Part shown: positions 13,361-29,353 of the stretch, one piece after another
Position numbering within the stretch: position 1 is the stretch's first letter
Layout: every line of letters starts with the position of its first letter
DNA from: Flaccisagitta enflata
Taxonomy: Eukaryota > Chaetognatha > Sagittoidea > Aphragmophora
Direction: 5' to 3'
Assembly: GCA_965153355.1 (NCBI GenBank)
Contig: OZ231128.1
Span: forward strand, 33,542,001-33,606,000
DNA length: 64,000 nucleotides
Program-made: the position numbers and the translations under genes
Notes under the pieces: generated by a model
What the model was told of the DNA's origin: nothing
Databases searched by the model: none
Seen by the model: the letters and a program-made list of their open reading frames with translations, nothing else

Positions 13361-13742
13361 TTTTTGGGCAGCGACCCCGAAGGGGTTGATGACCTATGCT
13401 TTCACACATATGGGGGATTTTCTCATTCTTCTTCTTCTACGTACCCCCCTCCAGGCCTAAATCCCCACCCCAAGGCCCAAATTCCAGCCTCAAGGGATTT
13501 GGGCCTCAAGACTGGGATTTGGGCCTTGAGGCTGGGATATGGGCCTTGAGGCTGAGATATGGGCCTCGAGGCTGGGGGGAGGGGGGTGCGGAGAAGAAGA
13601 AGGAGAAAATCCCCCATATGTGTGAAAGCATAGGTCATCGACCCCTTCGGGGCCGCTGCCCTGCTCCCCCTTCAACTTCAACCACAACCTACTTAAGCAG
13701 GGCACGGGTACTGCTGACCATCTAACGATTCTGCGACTATTT
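13361..13742 (-). mobile_element. Foldback element, complete
   Basis: On + it begins TTTTTGGGCAGCGACCCCG and ends with the complement of the long 5' end (GGGTACTGCTGACCATCTAA, then TGCGACTATTTT). The arms carry the shared stretch CTATGCTTTCACACATATGG and its complement. The core is GGGATTTGGGCCTTGAGGCTG-type 21-bp units in both orientations. It is non-coding. Confidence 0.85.
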
Positions 13743-13817
13743 TCATTTGATTGCTTCTTTTTTCAATCTTTATTTTCATCTTCCTTTTTTCTGTCTTTGT
13801 CCCTTTCTTTCTATCTT

Positions 13818-13913
<96 letters not shown>

Positions 13914-14457
13914 CCCTTTCCCTTGATCGAATTTTGTTCCTTTGTTTCTATCTTTTTGTACAAATTGAGGGAAACCAAGAAGGAACGCCAGGGACATATA
14001 GACAAAAGAACAACTCTGTGTTGCGCAGGTCGTATGATCGTAAAGGAATAGAACAGAAATTGTTTACGGTTTTGCTATCTTTCTATCCGTCTTTCTTTCT
14101 CTCATTCTTTCTCTCATTCTTTCTCTCATTCTTTCTCTCATTCTTTCTCTCATTCTTTCTCTCATTCTTTCTCTCATTCTTTCTCTCATTCTTTCTCTCA
14201 TTCTCATTCTTTCTCTCATTCTTTCTCTCATTCTTTCTCTCATTCTTTCTCTCATTCTTTCTCTCATTCTTTCTCTCATTCTTTCTCTCATTCTTTCTCT
14301 CATTCTTTCTCTCATTCTTTCTCTCATTCTTTCTTTCTTTCTTTCATTCATTCATTCATTCATTCATTCATTCATTCATTCATTCATTCATTCTTTCATT
14401 CTTTCTTTCATTCATTCTTTCTTTCTTTCTTTCTTTCATTCTTTCTTTCATTCTTGT
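13743..14457. repeat. (CT)n, 12-bp minisatellite and (ATTC)n
   Basis: (CT)n occupies about 13826-13906. From 14095 to 14335 a CTTTCTCTCATT 12-bp unit is repeated about 20 times, followed by (ATTC)n to about 14455. A short non-repetitive stretch at 13907-14070 has no recognisable gene. Confidence 0.95.
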
Positions 14458-14824
14458 CGCTTTCAAAGCAACTGTAAGAGGGCGTTTTCGTAGAAGGGTT
14501 TGTCTGTACATGTGAAATCAAATGTTTTCTGATCCGTACTGCTCCTGTCCAGTCTCTACACGGCCCACCTACCCCATTAATGCCCCTGCCCACCTCCAAG
14601 TGACTACTTTTAAGTCCGGTATGAGGCGTAGTCTTTCTTTTTTACCTCATTTGTTCAATTTCTCATCTCCTTTTTTCCTTTTTTTTGTGAGAAAGCAAGC
14701 AAACTAGATAGCAATCTAGCAAGCAATAATGTAAACAAGCATCTTAGTATTGATTTTAGTTCTTGGTTTAATCATTTATTAATACTCATCATTAAGGGTT
14801 TCATTTTTATTCAAAACCTTATTT
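14458..14824. other. Spacer with a possible element fragment
   Basis: Around 14535-14610 there are phrases such as ACTGCTCCTGTCC and TGCCCCTGCCCACC typical of the Helentron-like bodies, but no ends. The rest is AT-rich with no gene seen. Confidence 0.35.
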
Positions 14825-15395
14825 AACTAGTCATCCAAGGATCGCACATGATCAGCGGTACCCGATGCCCTGCTTGGGATGATCAAGTGAAGTAGTGGAG
14901 TGAGAGCAGGGCAGCGGCCCCAAAGGGCCGATGTCCTGTAGGACACAGGGGGGAATTTCCAGACGTCCTGAGGGGAAATATAGCAGGCCTAAGAGGTGAT
15001 TGAGGCGGGGTTTGAGGTCTGGGGGAAGATTTATGCCTGAAGATTAGATTTGAGGTCTGGGGGCAGGCCTTAGGCCATGGGGGCAGATTTGAGGCCTGGA
15101 GGGCTGATTTGGGGCCTGGAATGCTGATTTGAGGTCTGGAGAGCGGATTTGAGGCCTGGAGAGCTGATTTGATGCCTTGAGAGCTGATTTTAGGCCTGGA
15201 GAGCTGATTTGAGGCCCGGAGAGCTGATTTGAGGCCTGGAGGTCTAATTTGAGGGCTTAGAGGGCCTAAATCAGGCCTGAGAGTGAGGATATGAGGCCTC
15301 GATGGCCAACTGGGGGGGACGGACGGAAGGACAGAAGGACGGACAGATGGACGTCTGGAAATTCCCCCGTGTCCTACAGGACCGCTGCCCAAAAA
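14825..15395 (+). mobile_element. Foldback element, ATCC-AA-GGAT 5' hairpin type
   Basis: The 5' end is AACTAGTCATCCAAGGATCG (hairpin ATCC-AA-GGAT), followed by GATCAGCGGTACCCGATGCC and GCAGGGCAGCGGCCCC. The arm with GTCCTGTAGGACACAGGGGG is complementary to the right arm, which ends GGACCGCTGCCCAAAAA. The core is GAGGCCTGGAGAGCTGATTT units of ~20 bp. Confidence 0.85.
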
Positions 15396-16230
15396 GTAAG
15401 CTTTCATGTTTTACATTTTGCTTATTTTGATGAGCGGGAAATTGATGAGACCCAACTGAGCGCGGAATAACAAATTTGCATGGAAAATGAAAAAATGGAA
15501 AAAACAAAAACATCAGACATTACTAAAATACATTTTTTAAGGTCTGATGTTTTCAGAAATGCAAAATCTTCATCCGCGTTGGAGATTTGTTATTCCGCGG
15601 TTTGAAAATGTTTTTTTCGAAAATGGCAAATGAGCATGTTGGAATTCGAAAAAATTACAAAATCGATGCTTAACTTTGACCAAATGTTATGAAATTTGGT
15701 GTGCATGTAGGTGGATGTTCCCCCCAACTACAGTAAAAATTTCATCCTTTAACTCCAACAGGAAGTGCCATAAAAGAAAATAATAAAATTTTAATGTCAT
15801 TTTTCTAAGTTTTCATTGTAACCTGACATTTTTTACAACATTTTTGTAAAGGACAAGATAAAATGGAAATAAACATCGCAAAAATTTTTTATATTAGTAC
15901 CAAATAGGTATAAGCAGACCTGTAAAAAAAAAATGACCATAGGACTCCAACTGTATCGGTGATATTATCAAGAAATTGGTGCATGAAAATGAGTGTCTGT
16001 TTATTTCGTTTTTTTTCATCAATTTTTTCCCCTTTTTTTAACATATTCGCAGTCTAAAACCCTTAAAAAGTGGATGACATTAAATAAAGTATTATTAGTG
16101 GGTGTGATACATATGACGAAGCAGTTTTGTTACAAAATCGGACGATTTGATGCAGACAAATATGCTGAAAATGTGCTGAAATTAGAGTGTTATAAATCGG
16201 TTCATGCTGTCCTATGAAGATTGCCATAGA
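15396..16230. repeat. Dispersed repeat with hairpin head, copy 1
   Basis: A hairpin (GCGGAATAACAAATTTGCAT at ~15460 and its partner ending TTTGTTATTCCGCGG at ~15600) is followed by about 600 bp that aligns with 21080-21720, sharing TTTTTTTCGAAAATG, CTACAGT(A/T)AAAATTTCAT and GGAAGTG(C/T)C phrases. Similar sequence, different hairpin stems: the stem here is CGCGGAATAAC and in copy 2 it is CGTAAATAAC. No gene is seen. Confidence 0.65.
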
Positions 16231-16883
16231 TGCAAGATTATCGATGCTTAACCGTAAATGATTAATGGTTAATTAACCATAAATATAATTATTAATCATT
16301 GAAATAGTTAAAAAGAATTAACCGTTAACTGTCCTTCAATATTTGGTCTTTGTTTTGCTATCATTTTGACATGCTAAATAACAAAATTCACAAAATGAAA
16401 AAGAAGAAAAAAGATTTTTATTCATGGTACGTACGTGTGTGTGCCTAAGTATAAATTGTGTTGCTTAAGTGTTTGATTTTTTGATTGTGCGGTTGCATAT
16501 TTTAACAAGTACCAGTTGCATTGTATCTGACCTTGATCAAATTTGTAATTTTAATTACAGAAAATTACTGTAATGAATATGTTAAAATATTTTCCCAAAA
16601 AAATATTTGTTCAATTCATAGAAATTTTTTTCATTCAGTGCGTTAGATTGTTATTTTCTTCCACAGTTTTCAAGTCTGAGAATGGCATCAAATTTGTGCA
16701 TTTTATAGCTTTTGGGCAAATTTTCCAATTTGAGGTGGTTAAAAATGTATAAATGGTTTCATTAACTATTAGCATCGATATGCAAGATGTTAACAAGTTA
16801 GTTTTAGCTATCTTCCTAAGCCGTAAGAATTGATTCTAAAGCAGATTCTTCTTATTTGAACATGAATCTATAAGAAGCAAGAA
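16231..16883. other. Unassigned AT-rich DNA
   Basis: Repeated TTAACCATxAAT words lie at 16255-16330. No gene or element ends are visible. Confidence 0.4.
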
Positions 16884-17117
16884 AACAAGGCCGTCCAATA
16901 AGTAGTCGCTGGCGGGTGGTCAGGGGCGGTAATATGGGTGGGCAAGGGCAGTGTGTAGGTGGCTGGCACGGTAATGTGGTTAGGCAGGAGCCGAAATGCT
17001 CAGAAATAAGTATTTTAGTCAATTTCGAGTCATCCGGAATTTCGCGTCACAGATTATTGCATTACGGCCCCTGCCCAATCGTCCGCGACTGTCTTGCCGT
17101 GTGTCTGGCCTTGTTTT
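16884..17117. mobile_element. Two Helentron-like 5' ends, outward facing
   Basis: The left end reads AACAAGGCCGTCCAATAAG, then GTCGCTGGC (resembling the GTCGCTGAC subfamily). The right end reads, on +, CCGTCCGCGAC...GTCTGGCCTTGTTTT, which is the complement of another 5' end. No 3' hairpin is present between them, so this looks like two truncated copies joined through their bodies. Confidence 0.6.
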
Positions 17118-17276
17118 CCTCTCACGTTTCTGTCATTCACATGTTTCTTTGAACTCCAAAATATAATTTACACAGTTTTGAATTCTCAATAAGACCGAAA
17201 CGGAAGATCGTTTTGACGGGTTTATAAACATTTGAAAATAAAAACAGTTGGAGTAACGACCTTGAGAATTTGAATG
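17118..17276. other. Spacer
   Basis: No recognised feature. Confidence 0.3.
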
Positions 17277-17610
17277 AACAAGGTCAGCGCCTATATGTCG
17301 CGAGCGGGACGTAAATATTTCTATTGACCTGACTCCATCAGTTTCAATTAAAGCCTTGAAACCCACCAGTTCCGATTCAAGCCCATCAGTTTCAATTCAA
17401 GCCCATCAGTTTCAATTCAGGCCACCAGTTTCAATTCAAACCCACCAGTTTCAATTCATGCCCACCAGTTTCAATTCAAGTCTACCAGTTTCAATTCATG
17501 CCCATCAGTTTCTATTCATGCCCACGAGTTTCAATTCAAGCCCACCAGTTTCAATTCATGCCCACCACTTTCAATCCATGCCCACCAGTTTAAATTCTAG
17601 CCCACCAGTT
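17277..17610 (+). repeat. 20-bp tandem repeat after a Helentron-like 5' end
   Basis: It starts AACAAGGTCAGCGCCTATAT, then GTCGCGAGCGGGAC, related to the start at 10326. From about 17337 it becomes ~14 units of CCCACCAGTTTCAATTCA(A/T)G, 19-20 bp each. It is the second instance of this head-plus-tandem arrangement. Confidence 0.7.
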
Positions 17611-18479
17611 TCAAAGTTTTTTCAAAAAACGAAGCCACCAAGCAGAATATTTTTCAATTTGTTTAGGTTTGGAAGAACTTTTAAGACAAGGTATCAAAAA
17701 ATTGTATGGAAAAAAGCACCATTTTATGACACGGAGCAAGATCGCGAAAAATTTGGCTTTCAATAACGTCAAAAAATTTACATCTAATTTAATGATTTTT
17801 GGAAACAGTTTTTGTAAGTATGTTACTTCTTGATTACAAAACAAAAAAAATTTATGCAAAATCTATTATAATAAGCTAAATATTGATAATTTTATATCTT
17901 TTATGCAAATTATCAACTTTTTTCATTTCGAACGCTATTTTCAGTACTTACAGTGGTCCGATTTGAATACAATTTTACCTGGAGGTAGTCCATGATGTCA
18001 AGTACCTCCAGTAAAAATTTTGTCTAAATCGGTCAACTTTAAGGGGGGTAACAACATTTTTTTTCTTTAAAAAAATTGCAAAAACAATGTTTTTTTCAAA
18101 TTTAAGTACATAGAAACAGTCAGAATCGCAAATTTTTTTACATACAGCCTAATTAGGGTCTATTTTAGGTGCCTAGAAATTTTCTAGGCTCTTTTCTAAG
18201 TTTAAGATGGGTTTTAGGGAAAAAAATAGCCAAAATTAACTAATTATGGCCACATTTTGCCTATTTTTTATGACATTCGCACACGCACCTAAAATTGGGT
18301 CAAGCAAGCCTAGATATGTGTTTTCCAAAGTACTATGTACATTTTAGGATCCAACATAATAGAGGTCCCTAGACTTGCCCTTTTTATGAAGCTCTACAGA
18401 AACTTATTCCTCAAACGGTAATATTGATGTGATCAAAAAAGTCTGGAAATGTTAGCTACAAAAAGGGAAAATTACTTTA
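17611..18479. other. Unassigned AT-rich DNA
   Basis: It contains a small hairpin at about 17978-18012 (ACCTGGAGGTA and its complement TACCTCCAG). No gene is visible. Confidence 0.4.
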
Positions 18480-19428
18480 ACCATGGCGTCAATAAAAATG
18501 GCCGCCATGTTCAAGTTGCTGCTGTGAGTTCAATTTTTGGACTAGCTTCATAATTTTTGAGATAGTGATACTATTTTGAATTTCTGACTTAGCAAAAAAA
18601 TCAGAATTTGAAAAAGTTGATTTTTGTGTCCGTAGCATTAGTTTTTGTGAAGAGTATTCTAACAAAAATTGTTCAATAACTTTTTACAATGATTCTTTTT
18701 AGAACTTTAAAAAATGACTTTTTTTTATGATTGTATTTGAATTTTTCAAAGATGAATAAAAAATAAATGATATTTGACCTAGCAAAAAAATCAGAACTAA
18801 AAAAAGTTAATTTTTGTGGTCACAGTGATGATTTTGAAACAAGGGAGTAAAGTCTGTTTTTGATAAAAAAATTTTACTAACTTCAATTTTTTACAGTGAG
18901 CTCATTTTTTCAACTAGTTTCACAATTTTTTAGGTGGAAATAGTTCATCGAAATTCTGACTCACCAAAAAAATCAGAACTCAAAAATGTTGATTTTTGCA
19001 CTACTTTTTGTTGATTTTACTGAAAATGTGCAAAATTATCTCTTATACACCTGTTGTCCCACCTCTTTTATGAAATAATTTTTTGGATAAGGGGCAATTT
19101 TTTCAAGTGTGTGATAGTTTTACAATTTATTGACCTGGTGCAAAAATCAGAACTCAAAAAAGTGTATTTTTGTGCCTATGGCAAGAGTTTTTGTAAAACA
19201 TTACAAAAGCCAAAAAATGCAAAAAAAAGTGATTCGGCAGTTCATATTTGGATGCCTTTCACAAAAATTGATGCCACAGGTACATTTGCAGACTTTTTTG
19301 AATTCTGATTTTTTCTCTGCTCCAGAAATTTGGAGTTCTATTAACACCTAAAAAATTTTGAAGCTAGTCAAAAAATTGAACTCAGGGGAGAAGTTTGAAT
19401 AGGCGGCCATTTTTATTGACGCCATGGT
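18480..19428. mobile_element. TA-flanked inverted-repeat element (949 bp)
   Basis: The ends are ACCATGGCGTCAATAAAAAT, then GGCCGCC, and the exact complement at the right end, each flanked by TA (18478-18479 and 19429-19430). The arms extend with lower identity to about 100 bp. The interior repeats AAAAAATCAGAACTxAAAAA followed by GTTxATTTTTGTG about four times. No transposase frame is seen. It fits a Tc1/mariner-type or similar MITE. Confidence 0.75.
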
Positions 19429-19430
19429 TA

Positions 19431-20277
19431 TTTAACATTTTTTACAAGTTTGCAATCTGTTAATTAATTTATAAAGAAAAAGCATTATGATAATTGCTAT
19501 TTTCTGCATATTTTTCATTGTGTCTTACAGATTTTGTTTTTGTTGGTAATTTTTTTTTAATCTCATCTCATTGATTAATCCGCGTATTCAATGATTCATG
19601 GATTCGGAAATTCATTGTTCTCATTCATTCATTCATTCATTCATTCATTCATTCATTCATCCATACGTTCAATCAATCTATCTTTTTTCACATTCAATCA
19701 CATCTTATATGGTAAGTGCAATATGTTTTCAACTTTTCTAATGTGCCCTCATTTGTCAATTCTTTCATTCATTCATTTTAAAATTCATTCATTGGATGTT
19801 CCCACTGTGATGTGATGCAATACATAGATGAACGCCAGTGCACAAACATACCTTACAAAAATGGATACAAAAATGACCGAACAATAAAATTGATTCTAAA
19901 GAAGGGAATTCAATAAAAGGGTGAGCAATGCAAGATATCAATAAATATCGATTAAAAGTGTTGGTAAATGACAAGTAGATGACAAGTAAATGACTAGTAA
20001 ATGACGAGTAATGCATGACAAAATCTCCTTTCGTTTCTTTCCTTTTCCTCCACTCGATCTCGGGATCTTTTGATTTTGTTCTCAGAGAAAGAAAAGCCTT
20101 AAATTAGCAGAGACCTGTCAGGAAAGGACATCTTGCGTCATTTATTTTCAACTTTTTTTTAAAAACAAATGAACAACTCCACCTAAGATGACCCGTGACA
20201 AGGACCAGAGCAAAAAAATAAAAAAATAAAAAAAAAATGTGTACTTTTAGCCAACAGTAGCTGTCAGCCTTTCCGTA
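19431..20277. other. AT-rich DNA with (ATTC)n
   Basis: (ATTC)n occupies about 19619-19662. Repeats of AAATGAC(A/T)AGTA occur at 19965-20010. No gene is seen. Confidence 0.5.
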
Positions 20278-20389
20278 TTTCTTTCTTTCTTTCCTGCTTT
20301 CCTTCTTTCTTTCTATCTTTCTTTCTTTCTTGCTGTCTATGTCTTTCCTTCTTTCCTCCCTTCCTTTCTTCTATCCTTCGCTCCTGATT

Positions 20390-20477
<88 letters not shown>

Positions 20478-20535
20478 TCATTTTTTTTGTCTTTCCTTCT
20501 TTCCTCCCTTCCTTACTCCTACCCTTCTTGCTTTT

Positions 20536-20583
<48 letters not shown>

Positions 20584-20597
20584 TCCTTCTTTTTCCT

Positions 20598-20645
<48 letters not shown>

Positions 20646-20688
20646 TCCTTCTTTCTTTCTTTCTTTCTTTCCTTCTTTCTTTCTTTCT

Positions 20689-20765
<77 letters not shown>

Positions 20766-20772
20766 TTTCTTC

Positions 20773-20815
<43 letters not shown>

Positions 20816-20817
20816 AT
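20278..20817. repeat. (CTTT)n microsatellite block
   Basis: Long CTTT runs with occasional CCTT and C variants. Derived poly-FLS and poly-KER frames are artefacts. Confidence 0.95.
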
Positions 20818-20948
20818 TTTGATAATACCAAGCCCAGTTATCAAATGCAAGGTTCAGCGTCTGTCCAGTAACGTTGCTAATGTCAAATGTTGTTTTCATT
20901 TTGTCGCTTTTTTTGGCAGAGCAAAAAATCCACCTGACCCATGCTCAC

Positions 20949-21720
20949 CGTAAATAACAAATTTGCATAGAAAATGAAAATATGGAAAATCCAAAAACAT
21001 GCGACGCTAGCAAATTACTATATCTCGCGTCGTATGTTTTTAAAAATGCAAAAAGTTTGTCCATTTCACAGATTTGTTATTTACGAGCCAAAAAATCTTT
21101 TTTTCGAAAATGCTTTTTTGCAACGTTTTTTAGAATCAAGGGAGAGAAATTGATACTTAAAAATGGCCTAGAACCATGAAAATTGACATGCAAGTAGTTG
21201 AACATGTTCCACGACTACAGTTAAAATTTCATAGCTTATTTCCGACGGAAAGTGTCTTAACAAAAAATAGTAAACTTCCTCCTGCATTTTTTAGAATTTC
21301 TTTTGTCACCCGACCACCCTCAGGTGATAAAGGCTTAGGGTGACAAAACAGTAAAAATTATGGTGGAAAAAATTTTCACAGTCAGTTATCATCATTATAA
21401 CGACATTTGGAAGAAAAAAATGATCTAAATTCCGCAACTGTATCGGAGACAAAAATAGAAAAATGATCGCTTAAAATAATTCTCATGCACAATTTACTCG
21501 GTCACCGGCTTTCCTCGTTGTATAGACTGTTTTCCATGCAGTAAAATGTCCAACTGCGGACCATTTCTTACTGTGGGAATGTTGTGAGGCTCCAAGAAGC
21601 ATATACGACCATTTTTTTTGTCCATAGTGGACTTTTCGATTTAAAAAATTGATCCAAAAGTGACCGAAAAAAGTTTTTTTCACGACCTTGCTATAAGTCT
21701 TATCCACTTGTTTTTGAAAA
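20949..21720. repeat. Dispersed repeat with hairpin head, copy 2
   Basis: The hairpin (CGTAAATAACAAATTTGCAT at 20949 and its partner near 21075, ending TTTGTTATTTACG) is followed by sequence aligned with 15600-16230. The stem differs from copy 1 but is still paired, which shows compensatory change. Confidence 0.65.
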
Positions 21721-22470
21721 GATAAGTTTATGGTATGCCGCCAAAATGATAGAGAATTAATGAATTGTTTTATTTGAAAATGACAAAACCATTTTTCTAC
21801 ACTCAGTTAAGTAATAATAATTTTTGAAAATAAAAAAGAATTGGGTAATAATTAAAATTCCAGAGCACAACTGTACAGAAATTTATGCAATTTAAGTGGT
21901 TTTTCACACACTAAATGCCAAACCTACTCTAACTCATATTATTGACATATATTTACAATATCAATCGATTGAAACCAAATTCAAATTCTTTTTCTCAAAT
22001 TTTACATCAATATCTATTGTGTATGCTTTTGGTTGAAGAGATATACTGATATTCATACCATGAATTGGTTATATAACATTCTGCTCTCTTTTCTATGCGC
22101 CGTAATTCATATTCAATCATACCATCTTGCTCATAGATATTTGTACACCTACCAATAATCATAGCAGCTAAACTACAGTTGAGCTTCACTAGAGCGCATT
22201 CCAAGGGACTGCATAAAATTACGCCTTATACCGAAGCTGCCTTATTGCTAATATAGAAATAACTACAAAATCTTTTATGGGACTGTAGGTTGGATGCCTT
22301 ATAGGTGGGCATGCCTTATTAGCGGGTGCGCTCTAGCGGTGCTCCACTGTACAATATTTAGTTAAAAACTGAAACCAGATCAACAAAAATCAACAAAAAT
22401 CTTCAATTCAAGATTAAGAAAACAAGAAAGAAAGATTACCAAAATTAGATTCAGAGGACGACCAAAATAT
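21721..22470. other. Unassigned AT-rich DNA
   Basis: No gene or clear element boundaries. Confidence 0.4.
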
Positions 22471-22614
22471 AACAAGGCCGGATACACGGCCACCAGTTGC
22501 GGACGATTGGGCAGGGGCGGAAATGCGCGTTTTCCCACTTTTCAACTCGAGCGTGACGGACCAACGGACGGACGGACAAAGCCTCTTATAGAGTTGCGTG
22601 TCCGCAACTAAAAA
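22471..22614 (+). mobile_element. Helentron-like element, GTTGCGGAC subfamily, complete
   Basis: A compact 144-bp copy. It begins AACAAGGCCGGATACACGGC, with a 5-bp hairpin GGCCG/CGGCC, then AGTTGCGGAC. It then carries GGGCAGGGGC, a GGACGGAC microsatellite, CTCTTATAGAG, and a 3' hairpin GTTGCG-TGTC-CGCAAC followed by TAAAAA. The 5' GTTGCGGAC is the exact complement of the last nine bases before TAAAAA. Confidence 0.9.
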
Positions 22615-23056
22615 GCTCTAAAATCCAAATGAATTGGCCAAAATCATTCTGCTTGACCTCATAACATGGCATTTTTAGCAATTTTTTTTACTCTTGAAAA
22701 AATTGAAGATTGTTGTTAAACATATTGGTTTAAAATCATTCTATATCAACAGAAAACAAAAAATTGAGGATACCCTGATTTGAGTTAGACAAGCCCAAGA
22801 GGGCAAAAGTGCTTCTGGAAATGACAAACAAAAGAGTAAAAACATGTGATAATATAAAGATTGTTGAAAAATGTCAACAAAAAAAATGTTAACAAATGTT
22901 AGATAATAAAAAAAAAATGTAAAAAAATGTTAAAAAATTATAAAAATGTTTTTAAAATTAGAAATGTTAAAAAATATATAAAAAAAATTAGAATGTTAAA
23001 AATCTTACAAAATGTTCTAAAATGTTAGAATATGTTCAAAAGTTAAAAATATTATA
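22615..23056. other. Low-complexity A-rich DNA
   Basis: From 22850 to 23055 the sequence is degenerate AAAAATGTTA words. No gene. Confidence 0.5.
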
Positions 23057-23120
23057 GACTGACTGACCGGCCTACCAACCGACAGGGCAAGGTGTAGAGT
23101 CGCTTGCACGCAACTAAAAA
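23057..23120 (+). mobile_element. 3' fragment of a Helentron-like element
   Basis: It reads GACTGACTGACCGGCC...GGTGTAGAGTCGC, hairpin GTCGCTTGCACGCAAC and TAAAAA. The 5' part is absent. Confidence 0.6.
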
Positions 23121-24192
23121 TCAAAGACCAATTAGGTAGAAACTTGTAACTGAAGCATTTAACCGATCAAAATATCATATAATTGATTCACTTGAACATA
23201 TATTTCATTCAGTGAGTCAAAATGCTTTATCCAGCTGTCCGTATATTCCTGAGCTAGATGGTATATGGAATTTCATTTTTCCATTTTTCGTAAGAAAATC
23301 AAAACATCAATCACGTAAGACCTTTCACTCGTCAATGCCAGGAAACAAACATTTAGAACCCTCCCATTGTGAATGATAAGAAGCAAACATTTTGGAGCTT
23401 TGCTTGTACTATCTTCAAAAAAAAAAGGTTCCCGCACGTTTTGATCAGTTACTCCTTAACGATTCTGCGTATTTCAAAAATATTGGTGACAAAATTAAAG
23501 CTCTTCAAATTTCCGAGCCATCTGTGCAAACCGCATCTCTCTAACTTAATTGGTTTAGAAGTCATTTTACTTTGAATGAAATGTTTCCTTTTGTAATATT
23601 CAAAACTTGACTTTTTCTCAGGTAATCCCTTTCATTCAAACAATCATAACTCTTTTGTTTATTGATAGAATAAGGAAAAATTGGTGACCAAAATGTAGAG
23701 TTTTTTTAAGAGGAATCTTTTGTTTTTTTAGCGCAACAAAATCCGTCCAGCCGTAAAAAAGTTATGGCCAGTCAAAGTAAAGAGAGTGAAAAATATCTTA
23801 TCACATTATAATACTGGGGCATTATCACTCAAGAAAGCCTCCAAAAGCTCTACAAATTACTTTTCCGGCGACTGAAATTAGGTCAGAGGGAGCCGACATC
23901 AAATACTGATTGATTTGCAAACAACTGATGTATGTTATTTAGTCCATTAATAAACTAAATTCAGAGGTTGGAAGCTTTTTATTTGGAAGATAGTATTTTG
24001 AAGGAAAGGAAGCAAATATTTACAGGACACTTGGTTTCATGACTCCAGATAAGAAAGGCAATGCGCACGTTGACCCGGCCCCGGCACAGTCAATTCTACA
24101 TCTAATTCCACAATTCCAAGAAAAGAATTAGTATAAAAAAAAGGAACTCGATGACAATTTGAAACAAAAAAAAAAGAAACACACGTATCGCC
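23121..24192. other. Spacer and upstream flank of the DMT gene
   Basis: Diverged phrases ATAACTC...AAAATTGGTGACxAAA occur at 23440-23500 and 23640-23700, related to those at 6280 and 37880. No promoter element could be assigned with confidence. Confidence 0.4.
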
Positions 24193-28080
<3,888 letters not shown>

Positions 28081-28082
<2 letters not shown>

Positions 28083-28086
28083 TAAA
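28081..28086 (+). terminator. AATAAA overlapping the DMT stop codon
   Basis: The stop TAA (28080-28082) shares two bases with AATAAA. If used, the 3' UTR would be only about 20-40 nt. An alternative ATTAAA lies near 28340. Confidence 0.4.
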
Positions 28087-28486
28087 TTTGGGGGTATGGA
28101 CGTTGGACGTGTGAAACTTTCATAATTTCAATCTCTTGTTTTAAAGTCCTGAAAATGGGCTCATGAGTCATGACACTGGTGTTTTCATCAACAACGTATT
28201 CCAATGGACTGGTAAGATAATAATTTATATTCCTACGTCATTTGAGCTTGCGGGGAACTTTGGTCCCGCTGCTCCTATGAATATTGAAGTTGGTGTGTTT
28301 CCCGACCATCGCCTTGTTTTTATTCGCTAAATTTTGTTGATTAAAGAGATACATGACTTAGCATCCTGTCATAACGAATATGTGTGAATACAAACTTTAC
28401 CGGTTGAAAAGACTTGTTTCACAATAATTGCAACTGCTGGATACAGTAGGGACAGGCAGACAGATAGACAGAGTCAAAGAGACATA
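28087..28486. other. 3' flank of the DMT gene
   Basis: Around 28270-28320 the phrases CGCTGCTCCT and ATCGCCTTGTTTTT hint at a decayed Helentron-like 5' end. Otherwise there is nothing recognisable. Confidence 0.3.
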
Positions 28487-29353
28487 CAGTCAGTGGACAA
28501 ACCGGTATAGGTATAAATCTCAACTGGTAGTTATATTTCTAAGAGAGAGATCATTTCAGAGGTTAAGTTAATTACTTAGTCAAAGAATCTTTCTTGGCGT
28601 AGGAAAAAGCTAAGATCAGAGACATTTCTACAGAGAGGCCATGTAAAATGATGAAAAATCATGTTTTTCAAAAAGTCATCATGACGAATATTTTCAGATG
28701 TGAAATTTTGTGCAGATTACAAATTTGAAGGTTTCACTGAGCATATGAGCAGTCAAGGTATGCTGGAACAGCTCGTCAACAGCATCATTGGAGACCTCTC
28801 CACAACTCATGGAGAGCTATATGCAGCGGATATCACTTTTGATAGATCAGATAAGTATGTTTTACTGTTTTGTATGAAATATGAAGAAAATAGAAAAACA
28901 AAAATTTGAATAAGGGTGTGTTGCACCTGCTTGTCAACTGCATCACTGAAGGATCCCCTCTATGAGAGGCCATGCAAATGGCAAAATAATGAATAATTTT
29001 GTTTTTCAAGAAATCATCATAACCAATGTATTCATACATGTAACTTTGTGTAGATTACAAATCAAAGGTGTCACTTGGCATTTGAGCGCACAAGGTATGC
29101 CGGAACAGCTTGTCAATAGCATCATTGAAGGACCTCTTCACAACTCATTTAGAACTATATGCGACTGAAGTAATTTTGTTTTCGGATAAGTATGTTTCAG
29201 GGCTTTGTATAGAACATGACGAAAAAACAAAGATTTAAAGAAGGGTTTGTTGCACCTGCTTGTCAACTGCATCACTGAAGGATCCCCTCTATGGGTGGCC
29301 ATGCAAAACAATCATAAATCATGTTTTTTCAAAAAGTTATCTTTTCCAATGTA

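Noticed and set aside
28700-28909. 69-codon frame MKFCADYKFEG... and a similar one at 32941-33123
   Set aside because: Both are translations of the same ~337-bp repeat unit in a foldback structure; other copies carry frameshifts and stops, and no domain is recognised.
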